In this document: piece after piece, positions 37,701 to 48,473 of the stretch | How the letters are laid out: each line of letters opens with the position of its first letter | How positions within the stretch are numbered: position 1 is the first letter of the stretch | Assembly: GCF_000006565.2 (NCBI RefSeq) | Contig: NC_031469.1 | Coordinates: 1,067,245 to 1,131,244, forward strand | Length of the DNA: 64,000 nt | Direction: 5' to 3' | Source: Toxoplasma gondii ME49 | Lineage: Eukaryota > Apicomplexa > Conoidasida > Eucoccidiorida > Sarcocystidae | Made by a program: the position numbers and the translations under genes | The notes under the pieces: model-generated | Databases searched by the model: none | Told to the model about the DNA's origin: nothing | What the model saw: the letters and a program-made list of their open reading frames with translations, nothing else

Positions 37701-40700
37701 AAGCTCAATATAATACCAACCAAGATTACAACAAAGCAAAGACATGAATAAGGTGAAGAACCTGTATGGCACATGGGCAAATTGAGCTGCGGACTTAGCA
37801 CTTTGCACTCGATGGATCGATGGTGTTCCAGCGGCCTCCAATCGGCGTGCACTCGCCAGAAAAAGCGTGTTTTTCCGTGAGAGAAAGCTGCCTGCCGGAG
37901 GGTGCTCCAGAAGCCTCTTCAGCTTGGGTTCCAAGTTCGGAAATGTGAGTGAGAGGGAAGAGGATCGAGGTGAGCCACTAATGTCCGCGTCTCCTGTTTT
38001 CTCTTCCTTCTCTCGACTTTCTTCCTGCTCTTCCTCTTTCATGATATTTTTCTCCCCGGGTGGCGTGTGTCTCTCTGAACTGCTTGTCGCTGGGTCGACC
38101 ACCCGTTCTTGGACAGGCGAAACGGAAAAGAAACAGGAAATGCAGACGATCCATTTGAACCCCAGAGAGAGAGAACGAAGAAACAATTCCTTGCCGCAGT
38201 GAGTGCACAGATGTTACAGACTGTGTCGCAGGATACAAAGAAGACGAAAGCTGGGAGGGTTTAGGGTAAATCTGGACCGCGGCTCGAGCGCTGAGAAAGA
38301 AAATGTCAAAAGTTAGAAACTGGACATCCACACGGAGATCTAGAGGCGTAATGCTGAGAGATGACCCCGGAAAAGAAGCAGAAAGAAGAAGGAAAAGCGA
38401 GGAGGAAAGAGGTCGGAGGAACATGAGGCAAATAGGATGAAACTCAAGGCCAGGAGAGCGTCAGCTGCTTTTTAGGATCAGTGGGTTTTGAGAAGCTTCT
38501 CCTAACACCATTAGGACTTCTTTCGTTCCCACTTCCTGTTTTGGCTTATCCCCCCTTTCTTCCTCTGCCTTCTGTGGTAAACACCCTTACTTTACCGAGG
38601 TCACGCAACGAGAAACAGAAAGGATCTAGAGTTGTCAAGTCTACCAAGCGACGCCTTTCTCTGTGTCGCCCGCGTCGGACAAAACCACACCTCAACAATG
38701 GAAAACAAACCTCTAGCATGTCTTCTGCCCTCAGAAGAATGTTCGTGGAAGGAGAAGATTTCTTAGTTGTTGAGTTGATTGCTCTCGTCTTACTTTCGGA
38801 TCCGTCTCGTCGCCTTCTGTCTTCTCTTGCGGTGTCCTGTGTGATGAAAGTGGCACTCGCGTCCTGGAGAGCGAGAGGCCTTTGTTCGTTGTCGTCTTCA
38901 ATGGCGAGGATCCCGGCTGGGGTTTCGCCTGCGCGCGTCGCTGTTTCTCGGGGACAAGGAACATCTGATCTACGGAAACTCCGAGCAGCGTAGATGTCCT
39001 GCTGGCAACAACTTTTCTCTCGAAATGTTAGAGACAGACGCGGAGGGACCAACAACGCCTTAGAAGGATCTTCACCCAACTCGGAACTCGTCGCTCCACA
39101 GCGAACCTAGACGAAAAAAGTAATCAATGCTCTGCAGGACGGCAATGCCTAAATTTGTTTACTCGCTTTGAGGTGAAAATAAGGAAGGGAACCTGCCCTG
39201 CTTCTCGAAGAAGGGATGGTGAACGTTAAAGACACTTCCATCAGAAGCCACACAATGGGTAAGGAGCCAATCACGTACGTCCACACACACTATATGCATA
39301 TTTGAACGCATGTTTTGGTTCGAGTAGGCGGATTTGTTCGTAGTCGCACACAGATTTGTTATCACGAACACGTGTATTTAACAGAAACACTCAGAAAAAC
39401 ACACATGCGCGATCGTGTTAAAATCCTCATACCGATGCGACTGCTCACACCCACATGAATTCCTGTGTACTACCATGATGATGAACTCGCACATGTATAT
39501 ACATGAACATGATAATAGAGTAATATATATATATATATGTATAGTTGTTTCGACATGTCTCTTCAGGTACCCCCGTCTCGCCGAGCAATTTGCTTTACCC
39601 GGTTGACTCTTCTTTGAGCTTCCAAAATAAACCTTTTGAGGGTACAGTACTCTTCACTTGGCTTGCCCCTCGCTGACATCGAAGTTGGCGGTGTATCTTC
39701 GTCGAACAGTCTAGACTTGGCTTCACCGATGGAAAGCTTCATCTCTCTGTGGTGCGGAGTTGGCAGACGGACCCATCTTACCCTGCCCGCTGGCACTCCC
39801 GGATCTTCGCGGAACACTTTGTCGGTCAGCTTCGCGAAAGAGTCTCTTCTTTGGCCGCTAGGACTTCCCAGTGGAGGCTCTGACGGCGCAAGCCCGTTCT
39901 GTCAAGAAACAGCCGACGTACACCAGATACATGTAGGTAGAGACGTATAGAAGTGTTCTTTGTTTCCTTCTCCCTTTACAGGTGTCAATCTATCGGTAGG
40001 GTTATATAGGAGAACAGAGCGTACCGTCTAAGTGCGCATCTCAGCTTCCCGCTCCTCGAACAAACGTTCGGCGATTTTGTGAGGTCTTTCTACGCTCGTT
40101 GTTTCTACTGCATCTGCCTGTGCGCGTCAGAGAGGCGGGTTCTGCTTTCTCCTCTACTTGATACGCGAAACAGTGCTCTCCAGTGCCCGACGGTTGATAT
40201 TCTGCCATCGGTTTTCCATGCAACATCTGTGACGCTCACGCGCTTCTTCGAAGTGATACTCATCACAGGTTGCCCAATGGGAACGTAAGGCTTCGAGGCA
40301 ACGGAGTGCCAGCCGCCTCGTGGTAAACGCTGCCGCCTCTCGCTGGCCCACTTAGGGTCGTAACCTCGGATCAACATTTGGTCTGTCCTTTGAAGAGGAA
40401 AAATCGAACTCACATGCAAAGTGGAAACATCCATACTTGCCATGAGAGTCTCAGATACCTCCATTCCCGTAACACAAGGTCGCAAGTTTTTCTCTGTCCC
40501 TTGACACACAGCACTCAAACACCCTTCTACGCGTATACACGTTTATGTCCTGTAGAACGGAAAGGCAGGTGTCGACAGCTGAATTCGTAAAGCAGGTCTC
40601 GTTTTAGCATGCTGCAGAGCCCTGACATGCATTTCTGTAGGCACAGATAAAGATATGGGTATAGGTATGTTTGGATTTCGTTTCTCGTGGTGCCCTCTTG

Positions 40701-41346
40701 ATTATCGTTCCACTCGCTTCCCTAGTCTCTCTATTTCAGTCTCAGCCAGTAAAAGCCTTGAAAGACCTAGCCTGATGCCAACTCCTCAGACGCTTCGGCC
40801 TTTTCCTGCAAAGGGAAATTCTAGAGTCGTACCTCTCTTCGAAATGATCGAAACCACCACACGGGAAAGCCGCCTCTTTTCGTGTCCGCTGGTTGCATTC
40901 GACTTCAGACAAGTTCTGAATCTAGAAACCAACCTATAGCGACAACCGAGTGTGCATGCTACATCGCAGCCACGCTGGATCTTCTTCGGATCCGTTTGTT
41001 TTGTTCCCGACGTGGTTACGACGCGGGAAAACTGTCTATCACACTTAATTGTTAACCTAAAAAGCGGCTGGGGTTGACGGAGCGACAACGCTCTGCAAGA
41101 AGGAACATACGCCTTAGCCTCCTGTGTCACGCTTTGAAACCGCAATTGATGATTGGGGAGAGACGCGTGAAACGGGAGATTTCCCATTTTGCGGCGCTAT
41201 CCCCGCAGCGTTCCACTGTCGAGTGTGAACTTCGCTAATAGGAGCTGACCAACCTGACAGCTCTTCGTGCAAGCAGCGTACCTATGAATCACAAGTGCAT
41301 TTGCTCGTGTTTCTGACTCGGAAGGGAGGATCTCCTCCAAGGCCTG
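31075..41346 (-). CDS. Unrecognised large protein, at least 19 exons, 5' end not found
   Basis: Exons 5' to 3' (high to low): 41346-41282, 40921-40833, 40382-40165, 39898-39599, 39106-38596, 38107-37762, 37119-36895, 36762-36642, 36410-36302, 36276-36169, 35789-35430, 35290-35257, 35093-34994, 33829-33634, 33584-33496, 33128-32985, 32809-32698, 31993-31836, 31239-31075 (TAG). Every junction is GT/AG and phase-consistent, giving at least 1149 residues; the N-terminus lies upstream and is unresolved. The N-terminal half is basic and disordered-looking (EEEQEESREKEEKTGDAD near 38030; YEEYLERRKRTADEDVEAA near 36350). The last five exons are predicted alpha-helical (LVAWYYAILEAAASC; LLEVLDCIRREVQAG; LDQLYGLLRGLRDI), reminiscent of helical-repeat (HPR/OPR-like) proteins, but I see no RAP motif. 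No signal peptide or membrane segment is visible in the resolved part. Function unknown. Weakest joins: the 36642 donor (GTGTGT) and the 34-base exon 35290-35257. Confidence 0.78.
31494..31784. repeat. Cluster of (TA)n tracts in a minus-gene intron
   Basis: TA runs at about 31494-31521, 31650-31674 and 31749-31784, all in the intron between exons 31993-31836 and 31239-31075. Confidence 0.85.
32060..32220. repeat. CTAT/TCTA tetranucleotide-like simple sequence
   Basis: Irregular CTAT, CTGT and TCTA units in the intron 31994-32697. Similar s­equence recurs at about 59800-59975. Confidence 0.7.
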
Positions 41347-44300
41347 CTGAGAAGGGAGAGAAAAACTCTCGCTCTGCTCAGCCTTGGGGTCGAGGCCCCT
41401 AGACAGCCCTCGTGATGACACCATAACGATCCGAGCACTTTTACCTTCCAGGAGAGGGTCAAATCAGTCACATTATCATGCCAAGCAGCCCATAATGCAT
41501 TTAGGGGGAATGACATGCATTTCACGACTCTACGTTTATGTTTCCAGTCATGTCACATTTATACATCGTATCACGTGTCCGAGTATCGACATGAAATCGA
41601 CACGCCAGCACACCCTCGTGACTTCGCGGAAAACATGCGTTTTTGAGGATGTAATGGCGTTTCATGTATGGTACTTTGGCTTCTGTAACACATTTCAAGG
41701 TACGAAGTCGCTAGGGGTTTCTTTTGCGTCGCCGGTAGTCAAGTCTTTACACAAGAAAGCTAGATGCGACCTATAGAAAGGCAGGAGACAGATTGTCTCG
41801 TTTGCTTTGTTCGGAGAGTGAAAACGGTAATGGCACGACAATGTGGCCAGCGACAACAGAAACGTAAAACTGAAACTTTGGTTGAGAAACGTCTGACACC
41901 CTTCGTTCCGTTCCTTGACTTCCAACAGTTGACGCAAAGGTACGCGATCTAGCGGAAGTGTGCCGCGCTGTTAAGAAATCATGCTTTTCCAGAAGAGACG
42001 CCAAAAACGGCAAGGCGGCTTAGTAAAGTGACATTTTTGAGGTTCTCAGAGGAGAACAAACAGAATCGGATCGAGAGAACGCAGAAACGCCGTGCTTCTG
42101 TTTCCCCAAGTGTGAGGACTGTACGTTCTACAAGCTTTGAAAATTGATACCTAACGTTCGACAAGAGATACTGTATTCTTCCCTATCTCCGGCACTTGGC
42201 TCCTGATCGCGGTTTTCTTAGAGCAATCAAGAGGTAAACGGCGGCGTCCCTTCATGTTGGTAATTCGTTGCACATGCAGATATACGCATTCGCTTTGTAT
42301 CCTCTTACTTCATGCACATGCAGAGAGGTTGCAGCAAATGTATCCGAAAGTCTACTGAATGTGGGGGGCCCCAACCAGCAAGCAGACCAGGACGAGCTTC
42401 TGCGAAAATCTCAAGTCACGAATGCCTTTGTCTAGAAGAGAAGTTCTTCTCTTTTCATGAAAAGGGTAATGCCCGTCTATGTGCCTTTATGTGCCTACCC
42501 ATCTGCATGGATCCTATCTGTTGGTATAAGGACTCTGATATTTTTTTTTCAAACCACTACGGTACAAAAGCATTGTTCACCGGTGCAGCTGCGCAAGGCT
42601 CGCGACGAGCGTTTGGGAATATCGATTGCTGAAAACTGGCATGGATAGGTGTGTGCACCTAGGACGCGAAACCATGTTGTGTGCTTCGCTGGCGGTCGTT
42701 TTTGACAAGACTGAAGCATATACAACCACAAACGAATCTTGGTCCTACCACAAGTCTAGCAGTGTCCGTCCTGCACATTAAAACGTGAACTTGACTCTGG
42801 AAAGGTCTGTCTACCGACGATCTAGCCAATAACTCAACACACTTGACGACAGAAACCTCTGGATTTCCCATCGGTTCCGTCCGCACATAGACTGCCTGGC
42901 TTTACAAGTTCCCTTCCGCACGGCTCCCTTCACAAGGTATTTCTCGATTCATTTCAACACATCTGAAGACTTTTGTTCTTCGCACCCTTTCATGGCAAGC
43001 ATTCAGCAGGCACAACAAAGACGACCCGCCGCGAGCGGGACCGAATACATCCCCACTATTCGGTCAGCAGCAATGGGCTTGCACAAAACACTAAACAAGC
43101 AGCTTTGGCCCGTCTGCACGCATAAAGGAATTTCTTCCACCGTCAATGTTACTGACACAGGAAATCTCGGAACTAAGGCAAGACGTGCACGAAGAAAATG
43201 TGCGAGAACCTGTGAGAAGTTTTCCCGCTGGTCACAGCCGGCCCAGACATGTGAGGTGGCCTACACAATAAAGATGTTCACATAGACTATTCGGAAGTGA
43301 TATCTGCTGCTCTAGTTGATGTTAATGGCGTTTCAAACGCTGCAGCGCTCAGAAAGGCCTGTTCCAGACCTTCCCACGCAGCGCACATTCTAGTTAGTTC
43401 CCATCGAACTCTAGACCGATCTCACAGCCGGAAACGCCTGTGCCTACTTTCGATGGTAGGGAACGACTTCTTCTCCTCTCCACCGGTTTCCGGCGGGGAA
43501 CAGAGCTGTGCTCTTCACTCTGCACATCGGCTGTGTTGTTCATTTTTGCCAGGGAGTCGCTCCAGAAGAAAAACGATATGCGTATCTGCGTCTGCTTCGA
43601 CACATACTGATACGGCGGGTCTAATGCGAAGACGGTTTGTTAAATGGAAACTTATGAACGGCAAAGAAGTAAATCGTGCTCCCTCCTGTCGGTGTTTCGT
43701 GAAACGCAGTCTGTGGTGTTCCTGCTCTTGGCCGAGAATCCTTCCTCTGCTGGTCAGCTGACTGCCTGCCACACGATGTTTTGATTCGTTTAGCCTTGAG
43801 CCAGAGGCGGTTCTTTTCAGTTTTCACCACGGTTTCCGCCGTTGACCCTTTTCCCTGTTGTCTGGCATGAGAGAAATCGAGGACACGAACTACGATCGAC
43901 CGTCACTCCAGTGAAAGAAGCCCACATTTTAACTCCACAACTCACTTCCTGTCGTCCCCCACATCGAAAAACATCTGGGAAGAAATATCAGGTACACATA
44001 TCGAGGTGCACCGAGAGAAAGATATATATTTACATACTGATGTAAACATTTATGCCAATATATATAAATCTATATATATATATATATATATAAATCGTGT
44101 GGTGAGTTTAAATGTACTAATCCGCATGCGTAGATATCTGCACCCATTTTCATTTGCGTTCCTTTATATCATATGTATTTAAAAATGGGATTCGTTTTCT
44201 TTGCAAAGAGCACCACAAAAAAGTTCCAGTCACCGGCAGGGCGGGTACATACTGGCCAAGCCAAACACCCACCGTACTCAGAACACAGGTCCTGTGAGTT

Positions 44301-44582
44301 ACTGACACAGACGCTACCGGAACTTGCAAACAGGGGCGCGCGCCCGTTCTTGAAAAGAACCCGTACCCGATTCCGCATTTCCCTTCAAACAAATGCAATC
44401 GAAACTCGACACTGACACGCCTTTTCGTCAGCTCCACCTCCGCCTTCGTGTCGCCTCCTCCGCCTCAGGTGTCCATACACGTCTCAGTCACGTCCTGAGT
44501 CAGAGGAGCGGATCGACACCCCCCTCCCTCCCCTTTCCCTTTCGCTTTTCTCGCACAGAAACACATCCTAGGTGTATCGGCC
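41347..44582. other. Upstream part of the minus-strand gene and spacer
   Basis: The start codon and any 5' exons of the 31-41 kb gene should lie here, but no frame stands out. Small frames on both strands (for example + 42992-43285) lack coding character or supporting splice sites. A TA tract lies at about 44051-44091. A degenerate palindromic motif, GGTGTCCATACACG, is at 44468-44481. Confidence 0.5.
44051..44091. repeat. (TA)n microsatellite
   Basis: TA runs broken by AAATC, in the spacer downstream of the minus-strand mitochondrial-type gene. Confidence 0.85.
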
Positions 44583-45533
44583 CTAGTTCTTTTTCGCCAA
44601 GGGGTATTTTTCTTTGAGAGCCTCGATTTTGTCTTGGAAGGTGACGTCGTAGGGGAAGCGCGGGAATTTCTCCCCGTACACGTTGCTCATTTCGAGCCAG
44701 CGCGTGACATCCTCGATTTCGCGGATTTCCATCTCCAACACGTCTACGCCTTGAGCAGTGAGGAAGGCAAACATGCGCTGGCGGGGAGGATACTCCGGAT
44801 TCACTCCCTTCACATACAGCTCCCACCAAGACCAGTGGAGCCCCGCAGGCGGCTGCGGCGCCTCCGGCCCGTACTTGCTTCCTGACTCGCTGTCGCTGCT
44901 GAACGCTCGGGTGTACGCACACCTCAGCGGCAGCCACAGTCGGAGGAAGGTAGGGGCTCCCAGGACGGGCAAGCGACCTGGCGCGAGGGCCGACGGACCG
45001 ACGCCTACAGAAGAGAAACGGCGGGGAAGCGAAGGACTTGAACTTTCGCTTCTGTTTAGAGTGGCGGCTCTGCCCTCGGTCGACGAGCACGCGTCCTCTC
45101 CGTTTCCCCCTCTTCTGTCTGCTCTCGTGTGGTCGGCTCTCTCGCGAACTGGAGCAGAAAGACGCTCGGCGCGTCTGCCCGAGAGGTGGAGGCAGAGGAG
45201 CCGCGCACAGCCCTCCGAGAGAGGAGGCTGAGGGGATTGAGACGGAGAGCCAGAAGAAGAGACACACGGGGACGCCGAGGAAGAAGAGGAAGTGGACGCA
45301 ACAGAGCGGGGAGAAGGGGAAGTACGAGCACCTGAGGCAGGGGCAACAGGCGTTTTTTCAAAGGACGATACCCCCCCAGACAGCGTGTTCCGCCAGCAGG
45401 TTCTTGCGCCCTTCGACACAGAGAACTCAGAGAGACAAGAAACACAGCGGGAAGAAGCGGCAGAAAACCTCACCCAGACGGCACTGGATGCCGGCGCGTC
45501 CTTATATAGAGAGACTAGTCTGAACGAACTCAT
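44583..45533 (-). CDS. Probable mitochondrial protein with conserved Trp-rich C-terminus
   Basis: An uninterrupted 316-residue frame. The start at 45533 was chosen because it sits in the coccidian-type context CAAAATGA and begins a Ser/Arg/Ala-rich, acid-poor leader (MSSFRLVSLYKDAPASSAVW) typical of mitochondrial import. An in-frame codon 28 residues upstream has a hydrophobic low-complexity lead-in and is less likely. The middle, about 60-190, is Ser/Pro/Arg-rich and poorly conserved in appearance. The last roughly 88 residues look like a compact conserved domain with GLHWSWWELYVKGV and MSNVYGEKFPRFPYDV. Their small, aromatic and charged character resembles the lineage-specific accessory subunits of apicomplexan respiratory complexes or ATP synthase; that is inference, not recognition. 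An intron within the Ser-rich part is possible, since a strong acceptor-like site (tctcttctgtag) lies near 45010. Confidence 0.72.
   Translation of the reverse strand: MSSFRLVSLYKDAPASSAVWVRFSAASSRCVSCLSEFSVSKGARTCWRNTLSGGVSSFEKTPVAPASGARTSPSPRSVASTSSSSSASPCVSSSGSPSQSPQPPLSEGCARLLCLHLSGRRAERLSAPVRERADHTRADRRGGNGEDACSSTEGRAATLNRSESSSPSLPRRFSSVGVGPSALAPGRLPVLGAPTFLRLWLPLRCAYTRAFSSDSESGSKYGPEAPQPPAGLHWSWWELYVKGVNPEYPPRQRMFAFLTAQGVDVLEMEIREIEDVTRWLEMSNVYGEKFPRFPYDVTFQDKIEALKEKYPLAKKN
44910..44923. repeat. Palindromic motif GGTGT-N4-ACACC in a coding region
   Basis: GGTGTACGCACACC, exact arms, inside the coding sequence of the 44583-45533 minus-strand gene. Confidence 0.85.
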
Positions 45534-47522
45534 TTTGAAAAGCAGTTGGTCAAGCAAAAGAGCAGAAGAGGAAGAGAGGGAAAAGGAGAAAAGAAGGAAA
45601 TCAGTAAAGAGAGACAACCGTCGAAAAAAAAAACACCCTGGGGTTCAACAAGCGTCCTGTGGGAGAAACCCAACGAGGAGAGAAGGGCCAACACGACTCA
45701 GTCTTCCTCGCTCTCCGGCACAAACATTCACCAACTGAACAACACTACACATACGTTTTTGTGGAATGCTAGAGAGAAGCACGCATACATGCGTATGTGT
45801 AGCTTTGATGCGTTGAGACGATGTGCGTTCCCCTCGACTTGAACAACCAGGAGGGGAGCATGTGGCAAGGGACAAAGACAAGTGGAGGAACTTGTGAAGA
45901 AAGAGGAAAAGAGAACCTGAAGGAGCTACTCCGGCTGCAACTTGGACGAACATGTGCGAACTCTTCTCTTCCTGTACAGGGGCAAGAGAGGACGAGAGCC
46001 GGTGCGCTGCAGGAGCACCGACGCTGTGAGACGAAGGGGATCTGCGGTTCTGCAGAAAAAGCAACAAGCCATCGCGTTTTTTGTGTCTGCTGTTCCGCCC
46101 GAGTGTCAACGGCGCGAATCGTGCCTCCTGAGCTCGTCCATCGACACAGATTTGACTCTTCTGACGCCTCTCATAGGTTTTCGAACTACCGAAAGCTTCA
46201 GGATCGAAAGACACACAGTCCGTCGTTTTTTCTAGGAACACCGACCTCTCTTTCCCCTCTTCACTCGCTAACCTTCCACTTCGCAACGAACACGGTCTCA
46301 CACGTTCCTTATGACTCCCGCGCATTCGTCGAAAAGAAGGAAGGTTAAGCCAGACAATGAAGGCTATAAAACCCCCAAACCTCCGCCGAGACAAAGACAA
46401 ACAAATGCCACCAGACCTCGCTTTGCTCGCAGACCTGCGCCCCAAATGCGTGGCTTTACCTTCGGCTCTTCTCTCTAGCAGCCATATGTCGCGGGAAGCT
46501 GGTCTGGCCTTCCTTCTTTGCCAGAGACAGCTCGCATTCTTCCCCTCGACGCCCCCCTCTCGGCTTTTCTCTCCCCTCGCTCGCGCTGCTGCTCTTTCTC
46601 TTGCCCGAGTGGACGGGCGCTCAAGGGTGCAGATGACCGCGGGGCCTCTGCACCTGCATTCTCCGATAACCTGGCGTCCTGCGGGGCCGGGATCTGCGCG
46701 TGGGTGCTCTGCGTCTCTCCATTTCAAGACCTTTAAGCAAACGCCCATACTGGAAAGTCCGCTTCTCCACTCTTCGTTTCCGACTGCGGCCCTGCTCCCT
46801 GAAGAATCTCAGTCACTCAGTCGCAGCACACGGCGGTGACTGCCTGCGTCCGGCAGTCGAACCTGACTGGAAAATTCCAACGCCGGGCTGCGTGGTTCGA
46901 GTCCGCCGCCGCGATTCATCCGGCGAAAATCCGAGTCAAACCTGGAAAACTTGTCAGTTTTCGTCGAGAAACAGGGAGGCGTGTGCGAGCGGACGCGTGT
47001 CTGTCGACGCCTTTGCGAGGAAAATTCACTGAGTAACGCCAAACAGAATCCCGAAGCAACTTCGGGTTTGAATTTGCGGAGTTTCGAGAGGAACGCAACG
47101 TTCGTTCCTCGCTTGTCAGCTCGAGAAAGAAGCGCGACGACGGCCGGCGAAAGCGGGAGGAAATCCCCTGCTCCGTTTCTTTTGCACACGCTTCGGTTCG
47201 GTGGTGCAACGAAACGGTGACTCCGTCCACAATCCTAGGACAAGTGTCATTTTCGCGAAGCCCACGAGTTGGGGATGCCTCGAAAGAAAGTAACAACTCT
47301 GCACGCAAACTCTCTCTCCGTCGTTTCGAGTGGAACACCACAATTCTGACCGCTGCGCGAAATACTTCGACTCCCCTGTGCCACGAAGTCTCCGGTGTAC
47401 GTACACCTGGGAGGTCGCCCCGCATCGCTTCCGGTCGTTTGCTCCGCACAAGCCTCTGCGCCTGCCATATTTTCCGCCGTGTTTCTCCGCGTCTTCTCCG
47501 TTTCTTCTTCTCTGCCTCCACC
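45534..47522. promoter_or_regulatory. Divergent promoter region between two genes
   Basis: Two genes start facing away from each other (ATG at 45533 on minus, ATG at 47523 on plus), about 2.0 kb apart, so both promoters and leaders must lie here. An exact GGTGTACGTACACC palindrome lies at 47394-47407, 116 bases before the plus-strand ATG. I see no TATA box; coccidian promoters usually lack one. Confidence 0.6.
47394..47407. repeat. Perfect 14-bp palindrome upstream of the membrane-protein gene
   Basis: GGTGTACGTACACC, identical to the copy at 2606-2619. It lies in the likely 5' leader of the 47523 gene. Confidence 0.9.
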
Positions 47523-48417
47523 ATGGCTGCTGCCGTGAGCGCTCCCGACTCGGCTGGATTCGCCAGCGCGTACTTGGACGCCCCCGTCGCCGGCGAGAAG
47601 CTCGCGAAGCCCGGAGAAAACGAGAGCTTCTACTCTCAGAGCGAGGCTCGCTCGTCGCGTCCCTCGATATCCGCCTCCGACCGCGTCTCCGCAGGGCCGC
47701 AAACCCTCGGAAATCCTCTGTACTCGGCTGCTTACCTCCCAGGTTGCAGACCTGAAGTCGTTGCGGCGGCAGGAGAAGCGCATTCTTCGGAGGAGGCGAA
47801 GACGGATCTCCAAAACGTCTCCGTCACCGCCTTTGAAATGGCAGACAAACTGGCGAGTAGGTCGAAGGGTCGCAAATCCACTACCTCCTATACTATATAT
47901 ATATATATATATATATATGCATGTGCTGCAGGGTGCCGCACCTGTTCGTATATATATATATATATATATATTTTCTATATATGGATGCATACATGTCTGA
48001 CAAAGTATCGCTTTCTGTGTTTGAATGCGTCTTCTGTTTTGCTGCCGGGTCGGTCGTGGGTGACCTCGAGTTCCTCCGTTCACGCATTGCGGCGTCCTTG
48101 TAGGGGGCTCTTTGCTGACGTCTGCCTTTTCGGGGGATCTGTGTAAGTTGCGCCACAGCCGTTGCATGCGACACAACGCTTTTTGGGTGCGTCGTGCATG
48201 CGCAGCGAACATATACGAATTGCCCCACCAACTGCGCGAAGGAGCTAACGTGATTCAAGAACGTACACACTCAACCGCTCTCCAAATCGTGCACCGTTTC
48301 GGAGTGGAGGCTTTGGTTCTTGTGGCCTATAGCTTCCTCGGTGAGTCAAACGAAGTCGAAAAAGGGAGGCCAGACACCGTTGCGAATGTCTTTTTGCTTA
48401 TGCACGCACGCGCACAT

Positions 48418-48473
<56 letters not shown>

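Noticed and set aside
39159..39371. Minus-strand frame (DWLLTHCVASDGSVFNVHHPF) considered as an exon
   Set aside because: The flanking exons 39898-39599 and 39106-38596 already join in phase 0, and no good acceptor precedes this frame.
46894..46904. GGTTCGAGTCC, an exact match to a tRNA B-box
   Set aside because: Flanking bases do not form a T-stem and no acceptor stem or A-box is placed correctly, so it is not a tRNA gene.
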